NCBI GenBank assembly: GCA_034521715.1
Contig: JAXHLY010000002.1
Location: 186,001 to 250,000 of the forward strand
Direction of reading: 5' to 3'
Origin: Methylohalomonas sp034521715
Lineage (GTDB): Bacteria > Pseudomonadota > Gammaproteobacteria > Methylohalomonadales > Methylohalomonadaceae
Length of the DNA: 64,000 nucleotides
The notes beneath the pieces were generated by a model, which saw only the letters and a list, made by a program, of their open reading frames with translations, did no database searches and was not told the DNA's origin. A program made the position numbers and the translations under genes. This document shows, in pieces, positions 11,464 through 20,944 of this stretch. Numbering within the stretch: position 1 is the stretch's first letter; each line of letters opens with the position of its first letter.

Positions 11464-11757
11464 TTACTGCTTGGTTCGGACGATGACCGCCGAGATATCA
11501 TCCATGTCTATGGCCGCATCGAAATATTCCCGTCCCGCGAGTTCGCCCAGGTGTACCACTTCATCGTTTACCGTTATTACATTGCCGGTGAGTTCATTGC
11601 CGGATTCCATCATAAGGCTGACCCTCTGACCCGTATGATCAGCCAGGATGGATTCGATGCTGGCATCCTGTCCCAGGACGATCGAATCGGCATGAGCCGG
11701 AAATGAAACCGTAAGCAGGCTGGCAATCAGAACGTACACAGGGAAAAAATGGTTCAT
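11464..11757 (-). CDS. Hypothetical periplasmic protein
   Basis: A 97-residue protein with a clear signal peptide (YVLIASLLTVSFPAHA, likely cleaved before Asp). The mature part of about 73 residues is acidic and predicted beta-rich (RVSLMMESGNELTGNVITVN), reminiscent of Sm/LSm-like or OB-like small barrels, but I do not recognise a family. Convergent with perM, 26 bases from its stop. Nothing nearby suggests a role. Confidence 0.6.
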   Translation of the reverse strand: MNHFFPVYVLIASLLTVSFPAHADSIVLGQDASIESILADHTGQRVSLMMESGNELTGNVITVNDEVVHLGELAGREYFDAAIDMDDISAVIVRTKQ

Positions 11758-11866
11758 GGTCAGGCGCCCGAGTATCAGGTCTATAAACAGACTATAGACG
11801 CTAATTTATAATCGGCAATCTGACAAAAGGGTATGCCGAAACCCGGACTGGCTGCTGGCTATATTC

Positions 11867-12418
11867 TCAGGTGGCTTGCTGGAACTCCTGTCGGATGGCG
11901 GGCGAAGCCAGGCGCCAGGCAATCCAGCCGAACAGGGCACAAACAATAACCGCCAGCGCGATGGAGAAGATATTCATGATATTCATCATGCCCTGCGAAT
12001 GCTGCACAAAATCCGCCGGGGCATCTTCCGGTACTGGCATGGTACGGAAAAACACCTGTTGTACTGCAAGCGAACCCAGGTTCCATATTATGCCGGCAAT
12101 CATCAGGATGATAAAAGTAAGCCGGGCCCAGTTTTTTCTCAATAACAGGCCGATCGATGCCACGAGTGTTAGTACAGCCAGCAGAAACATCAAACCAAAG
12201 AAGACTTCAAAGTGACCGGCCATGAACTGCGCCATGGGCGGTAATTGCCCGGTTTCCTGTTGCTGCAGCATGATCTTGCGCATTTCTCCATCGGAAACAG
12301 GAAATGCAGCATGATGTTCTGCAGCAGCGTAATAAATGTCGCAAAGCCGCTGCATGATAATGAACAGCCAGGCGACAACGGAAACAAAACTCGACTGTTG
12401 GTGGCTTTGGGTGTTCAT
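11867..12418 (-). CDS. Hypothetical inner-membrane protein
   Basis: A 183-residue protein with about four membrane segments (near residues 10-28, 68-88, 95-118 and 150-172). Its sequence is not recognised beyond a general four-helix membrane topology. The ATG at 12418 (MNTQSHQQSS) was chosen; the open frame extends upstream only through a low-complexity tandem repeat (PINQSTNQP), which is not likely protein. The gene follows phoH on the same strand but is separated from it by repeat DNA. Confidence 0.6.
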   Translation of the reverse strand: MNTQSHQQSSFVSVVAWLFIIMQRLCDIYYAAAEHHAAFPVSDGEMRKIMLQQQETGQLPPMAQFMAGHFEVFFGLMFLLAVLTLVASIGLLLRKNWARLTFIILMIAGIIWNLGSLAVQQVFFRTMPVPEDAPADFVQHSQGMMNIMNIFSIALAVIVCALFGWIAWRLASPAIRQEFQQAT

Positions 12419-12548
12419 TGGTTGATTGGTTGATTGGTTGATTGGTTGATTAGTGATTAGTGAGATTAGTGATTGGTACCTTGACAGGCTCCAGGCTCCG
12501 GTTCCGGGGCACACTTAGTCAGTCACCAGTCACCAGTCACCAGTTAAC
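12419..12548. repeat. Short tandem repeat island downstream of phoH
   Basis: Contains GATTGGTT repeated four times (12420-12452), GATTAGT units (to about 12475), and CAGTCAC repeated with 7-base period (about 12518-12545). It fills the gap between the phoH stop and the start of the next gene. Same type of 7/8-bp microrepeat as other gaps in this window. Confidence 0.8.
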
Positions 12549-12553
12549 CATCG

Positions 12554-13979
12554 CTAAAGCATTTCGCTGGCATAATCAGCCAGGCGTGAACGTTCACCAC
12601 GTGCAAGAGTGACATGGCCGCTGTGCTGCCAGTCCCGGAAACGTTCAACCGTGAATGTCATGCCGGAAGTGGTTTCCGACAGATAGGGTGTGTCAATCTG
12701 GCTGATATTGCCGAGACAGATGATCTTGCTGCCGGGACCGGCGCGTGTGATCAGTGTCTTCATCTGTTTGGATGTGAGGTTCTGTGCCTCGTCGAGAATA
12801 ATGTATCGATTCAGGAAAGTACGGCCACGCATATAATTCATGGAGCGGAGTTTAATGCGTTTCTGCAGAAGATCCCCGGTGGCGGCACGACCCCATTCAC
12901 CACCGATCTCGGACTGGGTCAGTACTTCCAGATTGTCCATTAGCGCGCCCATCCATGGCGCCATTTTTTCTTCCTCGGTACCCGGGAGAAAACCGATATC
13001 CTCACCGACAGGTACAGTTACGCGGGTGATAATGATCTCCCGGTAACGGCGGGTCTCCAGCGTCTGGTGCAGTCCGGCAGCCAGGGCGAGCAGTGTCTTG
13101 CCGGTGCCTGCAGCACCCAGCAATGTCACAATATCAATGTCCGGGTCCATTAACAGGTTAAGTGCAAAATTCTGCTCGGTATTGCGGGCGTTAATCCCCC
13201 AGATGGAATTGTGACCTTTACGATAGTCCGTGGCTATCTGGACAGTAGTGCTGTTATTGCCTTGAGATTTGACCACAGCCTCGAAATTCTCCTCCCCCTC
13301 CGTATATATACACATTTGCGGGTGTGGATCCTCAACAAGGGGTGTGTAGAAACGATAATAAGTACGTTCCCCTTCCTGCCAGGATTCCAGATCACGGGCA
13401 TTTTCCTCCCAGAAATCACCGTCGATACGGTGCAGGCCGGTATACATCAGGTCGGGATCATCGAGAACCTTATCGTTGTAATAATCCTCGGCCTGTATTC
13501 CCAGCACCCGGGCCTTGATACGCAGATTGATGTCTTTCGATACCAGCGTCACCAGACGATCCTGTCGGGTTTCCTGCAACGAGAGGGCTGTGGAAAGGAT
13601 GGAATTATCGATGTTCTTGCCGGGCAGATACGAGGGCAATTTGTTGTCCAAATGCCTGGTTTGCAGATACAGCCTGCCGGCGGGTGCCGGCTGATCATGA
13701 TGATGACCGTTGTCATTGCCATTGAGCATGGGTACCAGTGGCAGGCCGTTATCGATCGACTCCTTGTCGGCATTACCGATCAAATCATCAAGAAACTGGC
13801 TTACCTGGCGTACATTGCGGGCAACCTCCGAAACGCCTTTTTTGCCGGCATCCAGTTCTTCCAGCACAACCATCGGCAAAAACAGGTCATGTTCCTGGAA
13901 GCGGAAGAGGGCGGCCGGATCGTGCATCAGGACATTGGTATCCAGCACGAATAAATGCAGGGTATCAGCTTGCAGTCAT
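12554..13979 (-). CDS. PIN domain + PhoH-like ATPase
   Basis: PhoH2-type protein: an N-terminal PIN ribonuclease domain fused to a PhoH ATPase, a combination linked in other bacteria to RNA unwinding/cleavage. The PIN part starts LHLFVLDTNVLMHDP with conserved acidic residues (DTNVLMHD; LEELDAGKKG; NDNSILSTAL-like region). The ATPase has Walker A GAAGTGKTLLALAAG, Walker B RYIILDEAQNLT and GNISQIDTPYLSE. The frame from a GTG at 13948 encodes 464 residues but lacks the usual first strand. A strong GAGGAAGG ribosome binding site with ATG at 13979 lies upstream, one base out of frame, so the true start is probably 13979 with a single-base error in the first codons. It lies 17 bases after bcp on the same strand. 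Confidence 0.88.
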
Positions 13980-13995
13980 TTTAATGCCTTCCTCG

Positions 13996-14467
13996 TCAAA
14001 GTGATTTGACTGCCGCAAGGACCTCCTCGACATGACCGTCAACTTTGACTTTGCGCCATTCCTGGCGCAATACACCTTGTCTCATCGATCAGGAATGTAC
14101 TGCGCTCAATCCCCATGACCTTTTTGCCGTACATGTTTTCTCTTTGATGACCTCAAACATTTTGCAAAGCTTTTCATCGGCTATCGGATAGCAGGTCGAA
14201 CGGGAAGCGCTGCTTTTCCTTGAATTTCTCATGAGAGCTTGATGCTGTCCCGCGAAACACCGAGCACAATCGGTATTCTGGCTCGCTGAATTTTCGCATA
14301 TTGTCACGAAAGTCCTGCCCCTCGGTTGTGCAACCGGGTGTGTTGTCTTTCGGATAGAAATACAAAACGACCTTTTTACCCTTGAGGCCGGAAAGGCGGA
14401 TTTCCTGATCGCCTGTCGCGGGAAGTGTGAAATCGGGAACTTTTTTGCCGATCTTGACTTTGCTCAT
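13996..14467 (-). CDS. bcp: Thioredoxin-dependent peroxiredoxin, BCP group
   Basis: Reduces hydroperoxides with a peroxidatic cysteine. The N-terminal part (MSKVKIGKKVPDFTLPATG, VVLYFYPKDNTPGCTTEGQDF) is typical; the peroxidatic Cys is in PGCT. The cysteine found five residues later in E. coli Bcp is absent (TTEGQDFRD), so any resolving cysteine must lie elsewhere or in another protein. Frame breaks near 14190-14240 and near 14130; the C-terminus resumes as EVIKEKT, GIERSTFLIDE and ends AAVKSL-stop at 13996. About 156 codons. Neighbours gcvR and dapA/bamC reproduce the order found around bcp in E. coli. Confidence 0.88.
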
Positions 14468-14516
14468 GGCGTTATCATCGTGTGCGGTTGTGGGTGAATG
14501 TCGTTATTGTAGTAGT

Positions 14517-15045
14517 TCATTTAACCGGTTCCATGATGGCATCCAGGTTCAGTTGGTCGCAGAAATCCATAAAATCACCACGCAGAGCCGCGATAGAGAC
14601 GTCGGTCGGAATATTGATTGTCATATGCAGAGACATCATGGGGGTGCCGGTATGCAGGGCATTATAACTGTTCGTATAGAGTGCCTGTATATTTATGTTG
14701 TTATTGGCAATAAATTTGGTGATGTCATGGACCACACTGATCTGGTCGAATGATACAACATCAATGGCATATGGCATGAGCGCCTGCCTGGCCCGTACGG
14801 GCGTGGTGCGTGATGATGTGATGGAAAGATGTAACCGCTCCTCCAGGCGCGGTAATAAATCTTCCATCTTGGCAATGGCATCCCAGGTGCCACTGAGCAT
14901 CATGATTATGGCCAGCCGGTCGCCAAGCGCTGACATGCGTGATTCATTGATACTGCAGCCGCAGTCCTTGACTGGAGCGGGTGAAATGCTCGATGAGCCT
15001 GGGGTCGTGATCTCCAAGGGCGGTAATGACCAGATTATTCTGCAT
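14517..15045 (-). CDS. gcvR: GcvR-like ACT-domain regulator
   Basis: Two-ACT-domain protein related to the glycine cleavage system repressor GcvR, which acts by protein contact rather than by binding DNA. It starts MQNNLVITALGDHDPRLIEH at 15045, then after a frameshift near 14960 continues CGCSINESRMSALGDRLAII with MMLSGTWDAIAKME. The second ACT domain is YAIDVVSFDQISVVHDITKF. About 175 codons. No HTH is visible. Adjacent to bcp on the same strand and divergent from dapA, as in other gammaproteobacteria. Whether it controls glycine cleavage here cannot be seen, as no gcv genes are present. Confidence 0.85.
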
Positions 15046-15233
15046 TTAGTCGATTAGTATTTCAGGCGGGGCCATGCGGACTGTGTATAAATTATTGTCT
15101 TGATTTGGGGTGGTGGCCGCAAGTGGAATTTTCCGCGACGGGGATAACCGGGCTTTCACCTTGTCTAACCGGCATACGCTCAGTACCATAGACCGTTGTT
15201 TCAGTCACCCGCACCCAAAGGTCATATTTCCGC

Positions 15234-16128
15234 ATGTTCAAAGGCAGTATGGTTGCTATTGTCACGCCCATGGCCGGCGGCGTGGCGCCCGACAGCCCGC
15301 TGGACCCCGAGGCCCTGGCGCAGCTTATTGAATTTCATATTGAAAACGGGACCGACGCGATTGTCGCCGTGGGCACCACCGGCGAATCAGCCACCCTCGA
15401 CGAGGATGAACACTGCGCCGTCATACGCCAGACCGTCGAGCAGGTCGGCCGGCCGGCTGCCCGTGATCGCCGGCACCGGCGCCAATTCCACTACCGAGGC
15501 CATTCGCCTGACACGGCATGCCCGGGATCTGGGCGCGGACGCCTGTCTGCTGGTGACGCCGTATTACAACAAGCCGACCCAGGAAGGTCTTTACCTGCAT
15601 TACCGCGCGGTGGCCGAGGCTGTGGATATACCGCAGATTCTTTACAACGTGCCGGGCGCACCGCCTGCGACATGCAGCCGGAGACGGTCGGCCGGTTGGC
15701 CACTATCGAGAATATTGTCGGCCTGAAAGAGGCGAATACCGATCCCGACCGGGTCGGCAAGCTGCGCGAACTCTGCGGCGACGATTTCATGCTGGTCAGT
15801 GGCGAGGATGCCGCTGCCACGGATTTCATGCTCGGCGGCGGTGACGGCGTGATCTCGGTGACCGCCAACATCGTGCCAAAGGCCATGCATGATCTGTGTG
15901 TGGCGGCAACAGCCGGCGACAGTGTCGCCGCCAACGACATTAACAAGCCAATCGAGAAGCTGCACAGGGATTTGTTTGTCGAATCCAATCCGATTCCCGT
16001 GAAATGGGCCCTGCACCGCATGGGCCTGATACAGGCAGGTATCCGGTCTGCCCCTGACCTGGTTATCGGCGGCACACGAGCCTGCTGTAACCGCGGCGAT
16101 GCGCGAGGCCGGTCTGATTGATCAATAG
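15234..16128 (+). CDS. dapA: 4-hydroxy-tetrahydrodipicolinate synthase
   Basis: Condenses pyruvate with aspartate semialdehyde, first step of the lysine/diaminopimelate branch. Motifs: MFKGSMVAIVTPM, VAVGTTGESATLDEDEH, ACLLVTPYYNKPTQEGLY (catalytic Tyr), ILYNVPGRT, IVGLKEANTD (Schiff-base lysine) and FMLVSGEDAA. About 297 codons. Three frameshifts can be placed and explained: an extra C near 15452, a missing C near 15658 and an extra T near 16046; restored, the C-terminus reads LPLTWLSAAHEPAVTAAMRE and ends LIDQ-stop at 16128. bamC follows 19 bases later, as in E. coli. Confidence 0.95.
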
Positions 16129-16147
16129 AAGAATCATGATGCACATA

Positions 16148-17218
16148 ATGAAAATACTGATTGTACTTTCGCTTCTGGCGGCTTTTATTAGCGGCTGCGG
16201 CAAGCTGCCCAAGCTTGACGAGGTGCTGCCGGACAAGCGGACCGAGTACCGCAGTGCGCGGGGTTTGCCGCCGCTGGAGGTGCCGCCGGATTTGACCACG
16301 GATACCATCAACAACAGCATGGCTATACCCGGTGAGGAGACACCAAACACCCTGTCTGCCTATGAACGGCAACAGCGCAGGTCGGCCGAGAGTTCGGCAC
16401 TGGGGGGTCCGCTCGAAAATGAAGACAGTCTGACGCTGCGCGGCGATCGCTTCACGGTTTGGCCTGATCTGAAACGCTTCTGGCAGGATCAGGGTTATCG
16501 TGCTGGAGCTCGATGACGCCGAGCTGGGCGTCCTGGAGACCGGCTGGTCGGAGCCGCGGGACACGATGCCGGCCGAGGGCCAGAGAGCGAACGCTTCAAG
16601 GTCTTTGCCGAGTCCGGGCAATCAGGCAAAGACACCACCCTGCTGTTCATTTCGCATGACCTGCAGCGCCGCAGCAGTGCCGGTGGTGATTGGCAGGATG
16701 CCGGCAGTGATGCAGAAACCCGCCAGGCCGTAACCGCTGCGATGTATGAGTTTTTCGGTGGCCAACCGGCCGGCGGCGGCACGCAGGTGGCGGACAGCGG
16801 GGATAGCGGAAGCAGCGGGAATGATGCCGGCGCTTCACAGCGCCGCTCCAATGTGCCGCGGGCCGAGATCATCAATAATGATGAGGGCCAGGTCTATATG
16901 CTGCTGCCTGACGAGTACGAGGACGCCTGGGCGGCCGCCGAAAATGCCATGGTGAATATCGGCATGGAAATACGTTCCACTGACAACGACAAAGGCGAAT
17001 TTGTTGTCGCCTACAAGCCGCCACAGAATGAAGAAGACAAGGGCTGGTTTGATGCGCTCAAGTTCTGGAAAAATGATGACCCGGCTGTTTACCGTATCAG
17101 CCTGACCAGCGTGGATGATCGCACCGAGCTCGTGGTGCATGATGAAGACGGAGACTGGCTGTCGGGGGATGAAGCGCGTGACCTGCTGAACCGTATCCAG
17201 CTGCAGTACAATCGATAG
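16148..17218 (+). CDS. bamC: Outer-membrane assembly lipoprotein BamC
   Basis: Lipoprotein subunit of the BAM complex that inserts beta-barrel proteins. Signal peptide with lipobox FISGC (Cys17), an unstructured lysine/proline segment (DEVLPDKRTEYRSARGLPPLEVPPDL, here in two parts: DEVLPDKRTEYR and GLPPLEVPPDL) that contacts BamD in known structures, then two helix-grip domains; the second has VYMLLPDEYEDAWAAAENAM and RISLTSVDDRTELVVHDEDG. About 356 codons. Frameshifts near 16500 and 16580. A Ser/Gly-rich linker (SGDSGSSGNDAG-like) joins the two domains. The start at 16148 gives a compact signal peptide; ATGs at 16136 and 16139 are alternatives. Confidence 0.88.
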
Positions 17219-17220
17219 AC

Positions 17221-17373
17221 GCGTATCTCGTCGCGCGTCGTTCGTATCTCGTTGTGCAAGCGCAGCCTCTGCGCAAATTGCTCTGTTTTTTCATTCGCCC
17301 GGTAAACCGGGCTCCTACAGGGAACTGTTCTGTTCTCTCTATCCAATCACGAGATACGAGATACGAGATACAG
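17221..17373. repeat. Repeat island between bamC and der (CGTATCTCGT / ACGAGATACG)
   Basis: Begins right after the bamC stop with CGTATCTCGT and CGTATCTCGT-like copies (17222-17252), and ends with tandem CGAGATA units (about 17349-17371), the reverse complement. Inside lies a perfect hairpin GCCCGGT-AA-ACCGGGC (17297-17312) followed by CTCCTAC, resembling proteobacterial REP-type elements. Confidence 0.75.
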
Positions 17374-17395
17374 CTATGAAAACCGGGCTGCCACG

Positions 17396-18770
17396 CTAGC
17401 CCCGAGGTTTCTTTCGCCGCTGTGGTGGGTTCCTCTTGCCTGCATACGGATTGTCCCCCTGCCTGAATTCCAGCAGCAGCGGCATGCCTTCCAGCTGTAA
17501 CTGTTCGCGCAGCGCCCGGGCCAGGTAGCGCTTGTAATGATGCGGCAGGCGTTCCACCTGGTTGCCATGCACGATCACCCGCAGCGGCCGGCGCCCGCCC
17601 AGGTGGGCATAGCGCAGCTTGATGCGGCGGCCGCGCACCAGAGGCGGCTGATGGGCCTCGATGGCGCGTTCCATGCAGCTGGTCAGCAGGGCCGTATTGA
17701 GTTCTTTTTCGAACAGGTCGGCAAGGTGCTCGACCGTGGCGAATAACTCGCCGACACCGCTGCCATGCAGGGCGGATATGAAATGCACCCGGGCATAATC
17801 GGCGAAAGCCAGGCGCAGGTCGATCTGGGCCTGGACCTGCTGGCGCTGGTCGGAGCTCAGGCCATCCCATTTATTAATGGCGATGATAATCGCTTTGCCG
17901 CGATCCACTGCCATGCCGAGTAAATGGGCATCCTGTTCGGTAACACCGACACGCGCATCGACCACCAGTATGACCAGGTCGGAAACATCGATGGCCTTCA
18001 GCGTGCGGATGATGCTGATCTTTCTCGAGTGCTTCACTGACTTGCGAACGCCGCCGTACGCCGGCGGTATCGATAAGCTTGTACCGGCGTCCGTCGCGTT
18101 CCAGCAGCGTGGCGACACTGTCGCGCGTGGTGCCAGGCCGGTCGTAGGTCAGCATGCGTTCCTCGCCGAGCAGGCGGTTGACGAGAGTTGATTTGCCGGC
18201 ATTCGGCCGGCCAAGCACGGCAATGGCAAGATCCGCCTCCTCCGCTGCCGGTACCTGCAGGGATTCGGGCGGCAGTGCCGCCACGATTTCGGCGAGTAAC
18301 TGCGGGATGCCACTGCCGCGCTGGGCCGAGATGCCGATGGGCTCGCCGAGGCCGAGGGCATGAGAATTCGGCGGCGGCGAATCGCCGCCGTCTCGCCCTC
18401 GGTCTTGTTCACGACCACCCTCAGCCTGTTGCCCAGTGACCGCAGCTTTTCGGCCAGCGTCTGCTCCCCGATGGTGAGACCGGTACGGTAGTCGACCAGC
18501 CACAGAACCAGGTCGGCTTCCTCGATGGCTTGCAGGCTGTGTGCGGTTACATGCCCGGCAAGTACTTCATCCTCGGCGGCTTCGGCACCCAGGCCGCCGG
18601 TATCGACGAGCAGAAAACGCTGGTCGCCGTGACGGACTTCCCCGGCTATGCGATCCCGCGTCACCCCGGGCTGGTCATCGACCAGCGCGCAGGTCGCTGC
18701 GGGTGAGGCGGTTGAACAGTGTCGATTTGCCGACGTTGGGTCGGCCGACGATGACGACGACGGCAGTCAT
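17396..18770 (-). CDS. der: Ribosome-assembly GTPase Der (EngA)
   Basis: Essential double-GTPase for 50S subunit assembly. First G domain: VIVGRPNVGKSTLFNRL, DTGG and VVNKTEG. Second G domain: VLGRPNAGKSTLVNRLLGEE, RPGTTRDSV, DTAGVRRR and INKWDG. The C-terminal KH-like domain has VHFISALHGSGVGELF and RVIVHGNQVERLPHHYKRYL, ending in a basic tail (QRRKKPRG). About 457 codons. Frameshifts lie near 18706, 18380 and 18020. It closes the ndk-to-der block, after bamB; the two are separated by a repeat island. Confidence 0.95.
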
Positions 18771-18777
18771 TGTATGC

Positions 18778-18974
18778 GTATCGTTATTCGTATCTCGTGA
18801 ATCGTGAGTCGAATTATCGGGTTTGGGGATAGTTCAATTCTGGAAAGGCGTTGCAAGCTACACGTAAATTCGCCTTATCGTCATGCCGGCCTAAGAGCCG
18901 GCATCCAGTCAATATACTCGCCTGCGTAGCAGGCGACATATTACGAGATACGAACGACGAGCGAGGAGATACGT
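18778..18974. repeat. Repeat island between bamB and der
   Basis: Starts with CGTATCTCGTGAATCGTGAG (about 18791-18810) and ends at the bamB stop with CGAGATACGAACGACGAGCG (about 18945-18963), the inverted form. In the middle is a perfect hairpin ATGCCGGC-CTAAGA-GCCGGCAT (18883-18904) flanked by GTC and CCAG, a common REP-like layout. Confidence 0.75.
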
Positions 18975-20146
18975 TCATTTATAGGTGTACGCCGTCAGGG
19001 TCCCGGCCATACTGTAGAAATAGACGGTTTCGCCGATGGTGACCGGTACGGCAATGATCGGGCTTTCGTCGATCCGCGTGCGGGCGACGAATTCGCCGGT
19101 GTCGCGATCCATCCAGTGCACGTAGCCCTCGATACCACCGACGGCGATATACGGACCGACAATGGCCGGCGCAGATGTGGCGCGCGCCTGCAGGGCTTCC
19201 TGCTTCCAGACCGAGCTGCCGGAAATCTGTTCCAGGGCCCAGACATGACCGCGGTCATCGGTAATATAGATGTTCTCCTGATCGACGGCCAGGCCGGCAT
19301 GTGACGGTATATCGCGTGTCCACAGAATCCGTCCGCCTTCGGCACTGACCGCGGCGAGTCGGCCCTGGATATGTGGCGTACATAAATAATGTCATTCTGA
19401 ATGACCGGATCGGAGTCGATATCCACCATGCGCTCGAGCTCCGAACGTCCGGAACCGATGGCAATGCGGGTTTCCCAGATCGCTTTGCCACTCGCAAGAT
19501 CGATTGCCAGCAGACGGCCCGCATCAAAGCCGGCAATGATGTAATTTCCATGGATGACCGGGGTACTGGTCCCGCGCAGGGACAAGGCCGGCACCGTACG
19601 ATCATTGATCCACTGCCGATCACCGGTTTCGGCATTCAGGCCGATCAGCTTGCCGTCCACCGTGCGCACCACGACGGTATTGTCGATCTGCCTGCGGTGC
19701 AGCCAGGACTTCACTGGGGACCCGCTGTTTTCCAGCGTTGTTCACCGGTTGCCTGGTCCAGCGCAATCACATAACCATTGCTGGCTGCCAACCAGCACCA
19801 GGCCGGCACCGATACCGGCAGCGCTCGACAGCGGTTCATCCGGTATCGTGGCTCCAGACGCGACGGCCGTTTTCCCGCGACAGGGCCTCAACATCACTGT
19901 TACGCGCCACTGCGTATATGTGTTCCTCGGTGACTGCGGGTGTCAGTTTCAGATATTGTTCATCGGTACCACCGACATTCTGTTTCCACTGGGTAACGAT
20001 ATTGGCGGTTTGTTCAAATTCCACCAGCGGTGCCGGTGGCTCGGAGTTGTCCTCGCCGCCGAAGTAATTGGTAATGAATTTGCCGGTACCGCAACCCTGC
20101 AGCAACAACAGTGAGTAACCGGCAATCCAGTAATACGTACCGTCAT
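18975..20146 (-). CDS. bamB: Outer-membrane assembly lipoprotein BamB (beta-propeller)
   Basis: PQQ-like beta-propeller lipoprotein of the BAM complex. An ATG at 20146 overlaps the yfgM stop as ATGA; the lipoprotein signal follows as WIAGYSLLLLQGCGTG (lipobox LLQGC). Propeller repeats include LTPAVTEEHIYAVARNS, VVVRTVDGKLIGLNAETGDR, GNYIIAGFDAGRLLAID, GHVWALEQISG and IAVGGIEGYVHWMDRDTGE, ending AGTLTAYTYK-stop at 18975. About 390 codons. Frameshifts near 20130, 19840, 19715 and 19370. Read naively, the N-terminus appears fused to YfgM in one frame; this is an artefact of two compensating shifts. Confidence 0.92.
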
Positions 20147-20783
20147 TCAGTGGTCCCGCGGCAGCCGAGTTTTCCAGCTTCATTTCCAGCAGATCGCGAT
20201 TCGGTGCCTGTGGCCGGCTGTTGGCCATGGCCAACTGGTAGGCCTGACGGGCGGCATCCGGCTTGTCCTGTGCCACCAGGATATCGCCGCGCAGTTCCTC
20301 GTATTGCGCGGTGAACTTGCCGAAATCGCTGGACCCGATGATCCGCAGCGCCTCATCGTGTTTATCACGGGCAATAAGTACCTGCAGCAGGCGCAGCCGC
20401 GCTATATGTTCGAGGGCTGGCGCGGGGGCCTTGTCCAGTGCCTGACTCAGCAATTGTTCGGCACTTTCGCAATCATCGTCCTCAATCGCCAGACGTGCCA
20501 GTTGCATGGCTGAGAAGGAGGCATAAGGGGTAGAGCCGTAGTCATCTATAATGCGTTGCCCGGTTTCACGGATTGTGTCGCTGTCGGCATTTTGCTGTGC
20601 CGTCAGCAACTGTTGGTAAAGCGTGGACGCGGCCCGGGACTGGTTGTCCTGGTAATTGGTCCAGCCGCGCCAGCCGACCAGTGCGCCGACACCAATGACC
20701 ACACCCAGAATGACGGCGGTGCCGTTTTCCTTCCACCATTGCTTGATGGCTTCTATCTGTTCTTCTTCTGTCCTGTCTACCAC
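20143..20783 (-). CDS. yfgM: YfgM-family TPR protein, ancillary SecYEG subunit
   Basis: Membrane-anchored periplasmic TPR protein that in E. coli associates with SecYEG and the chaperone PpiD. MVDRTEEEQIEAIKQWWKEN is the typical cytoplasmic start, then a single membrane segment (AVILGVVIGVGALVGWRGW, about residues 23-41) and TPR-like helices (YASFSAMQLARLAIED; LRLLQVLIARDKHDEALRII; DAARQAYQLAM). Its end is inferred: the frame should shift near 20160 to end NSAAAGTTE-stop at 20143, overlapping the bamB ATG. About 213 codons, normal for the family. Position between hisS and bamB is conserved. Confidence 0.9.
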
Positions 20784-20944
20784 TGTATTCTCCAGTCCGG
20801 CTCTGTCGCCCGCGCACCCGGCGGCCGCTCAAAAAACGGGCATTATAACCGTCCCCGGCAATTACGCCGAACTCCGCCGCTGCAGGCGCCGTAATTCTCC
20901 GGCAGGGTGTTCGGTTATCGGGACGGGCCGGACGACAGTCCGGG

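Noticed and set aside
12419..12514. N-terminal extension of the membrane protein (NQPINQSTNQP)
   Set aside because: It is encoded by the GATTGGTT tandem repeat and precedes a normal ATG start at 12418.
19836..20783. Novel YfgM-BamB fusion protein
   Set aside because: Separate stop and start for the two genes lie in neighbouring frames at 20143-20146, and frame errors are frequent nearby.
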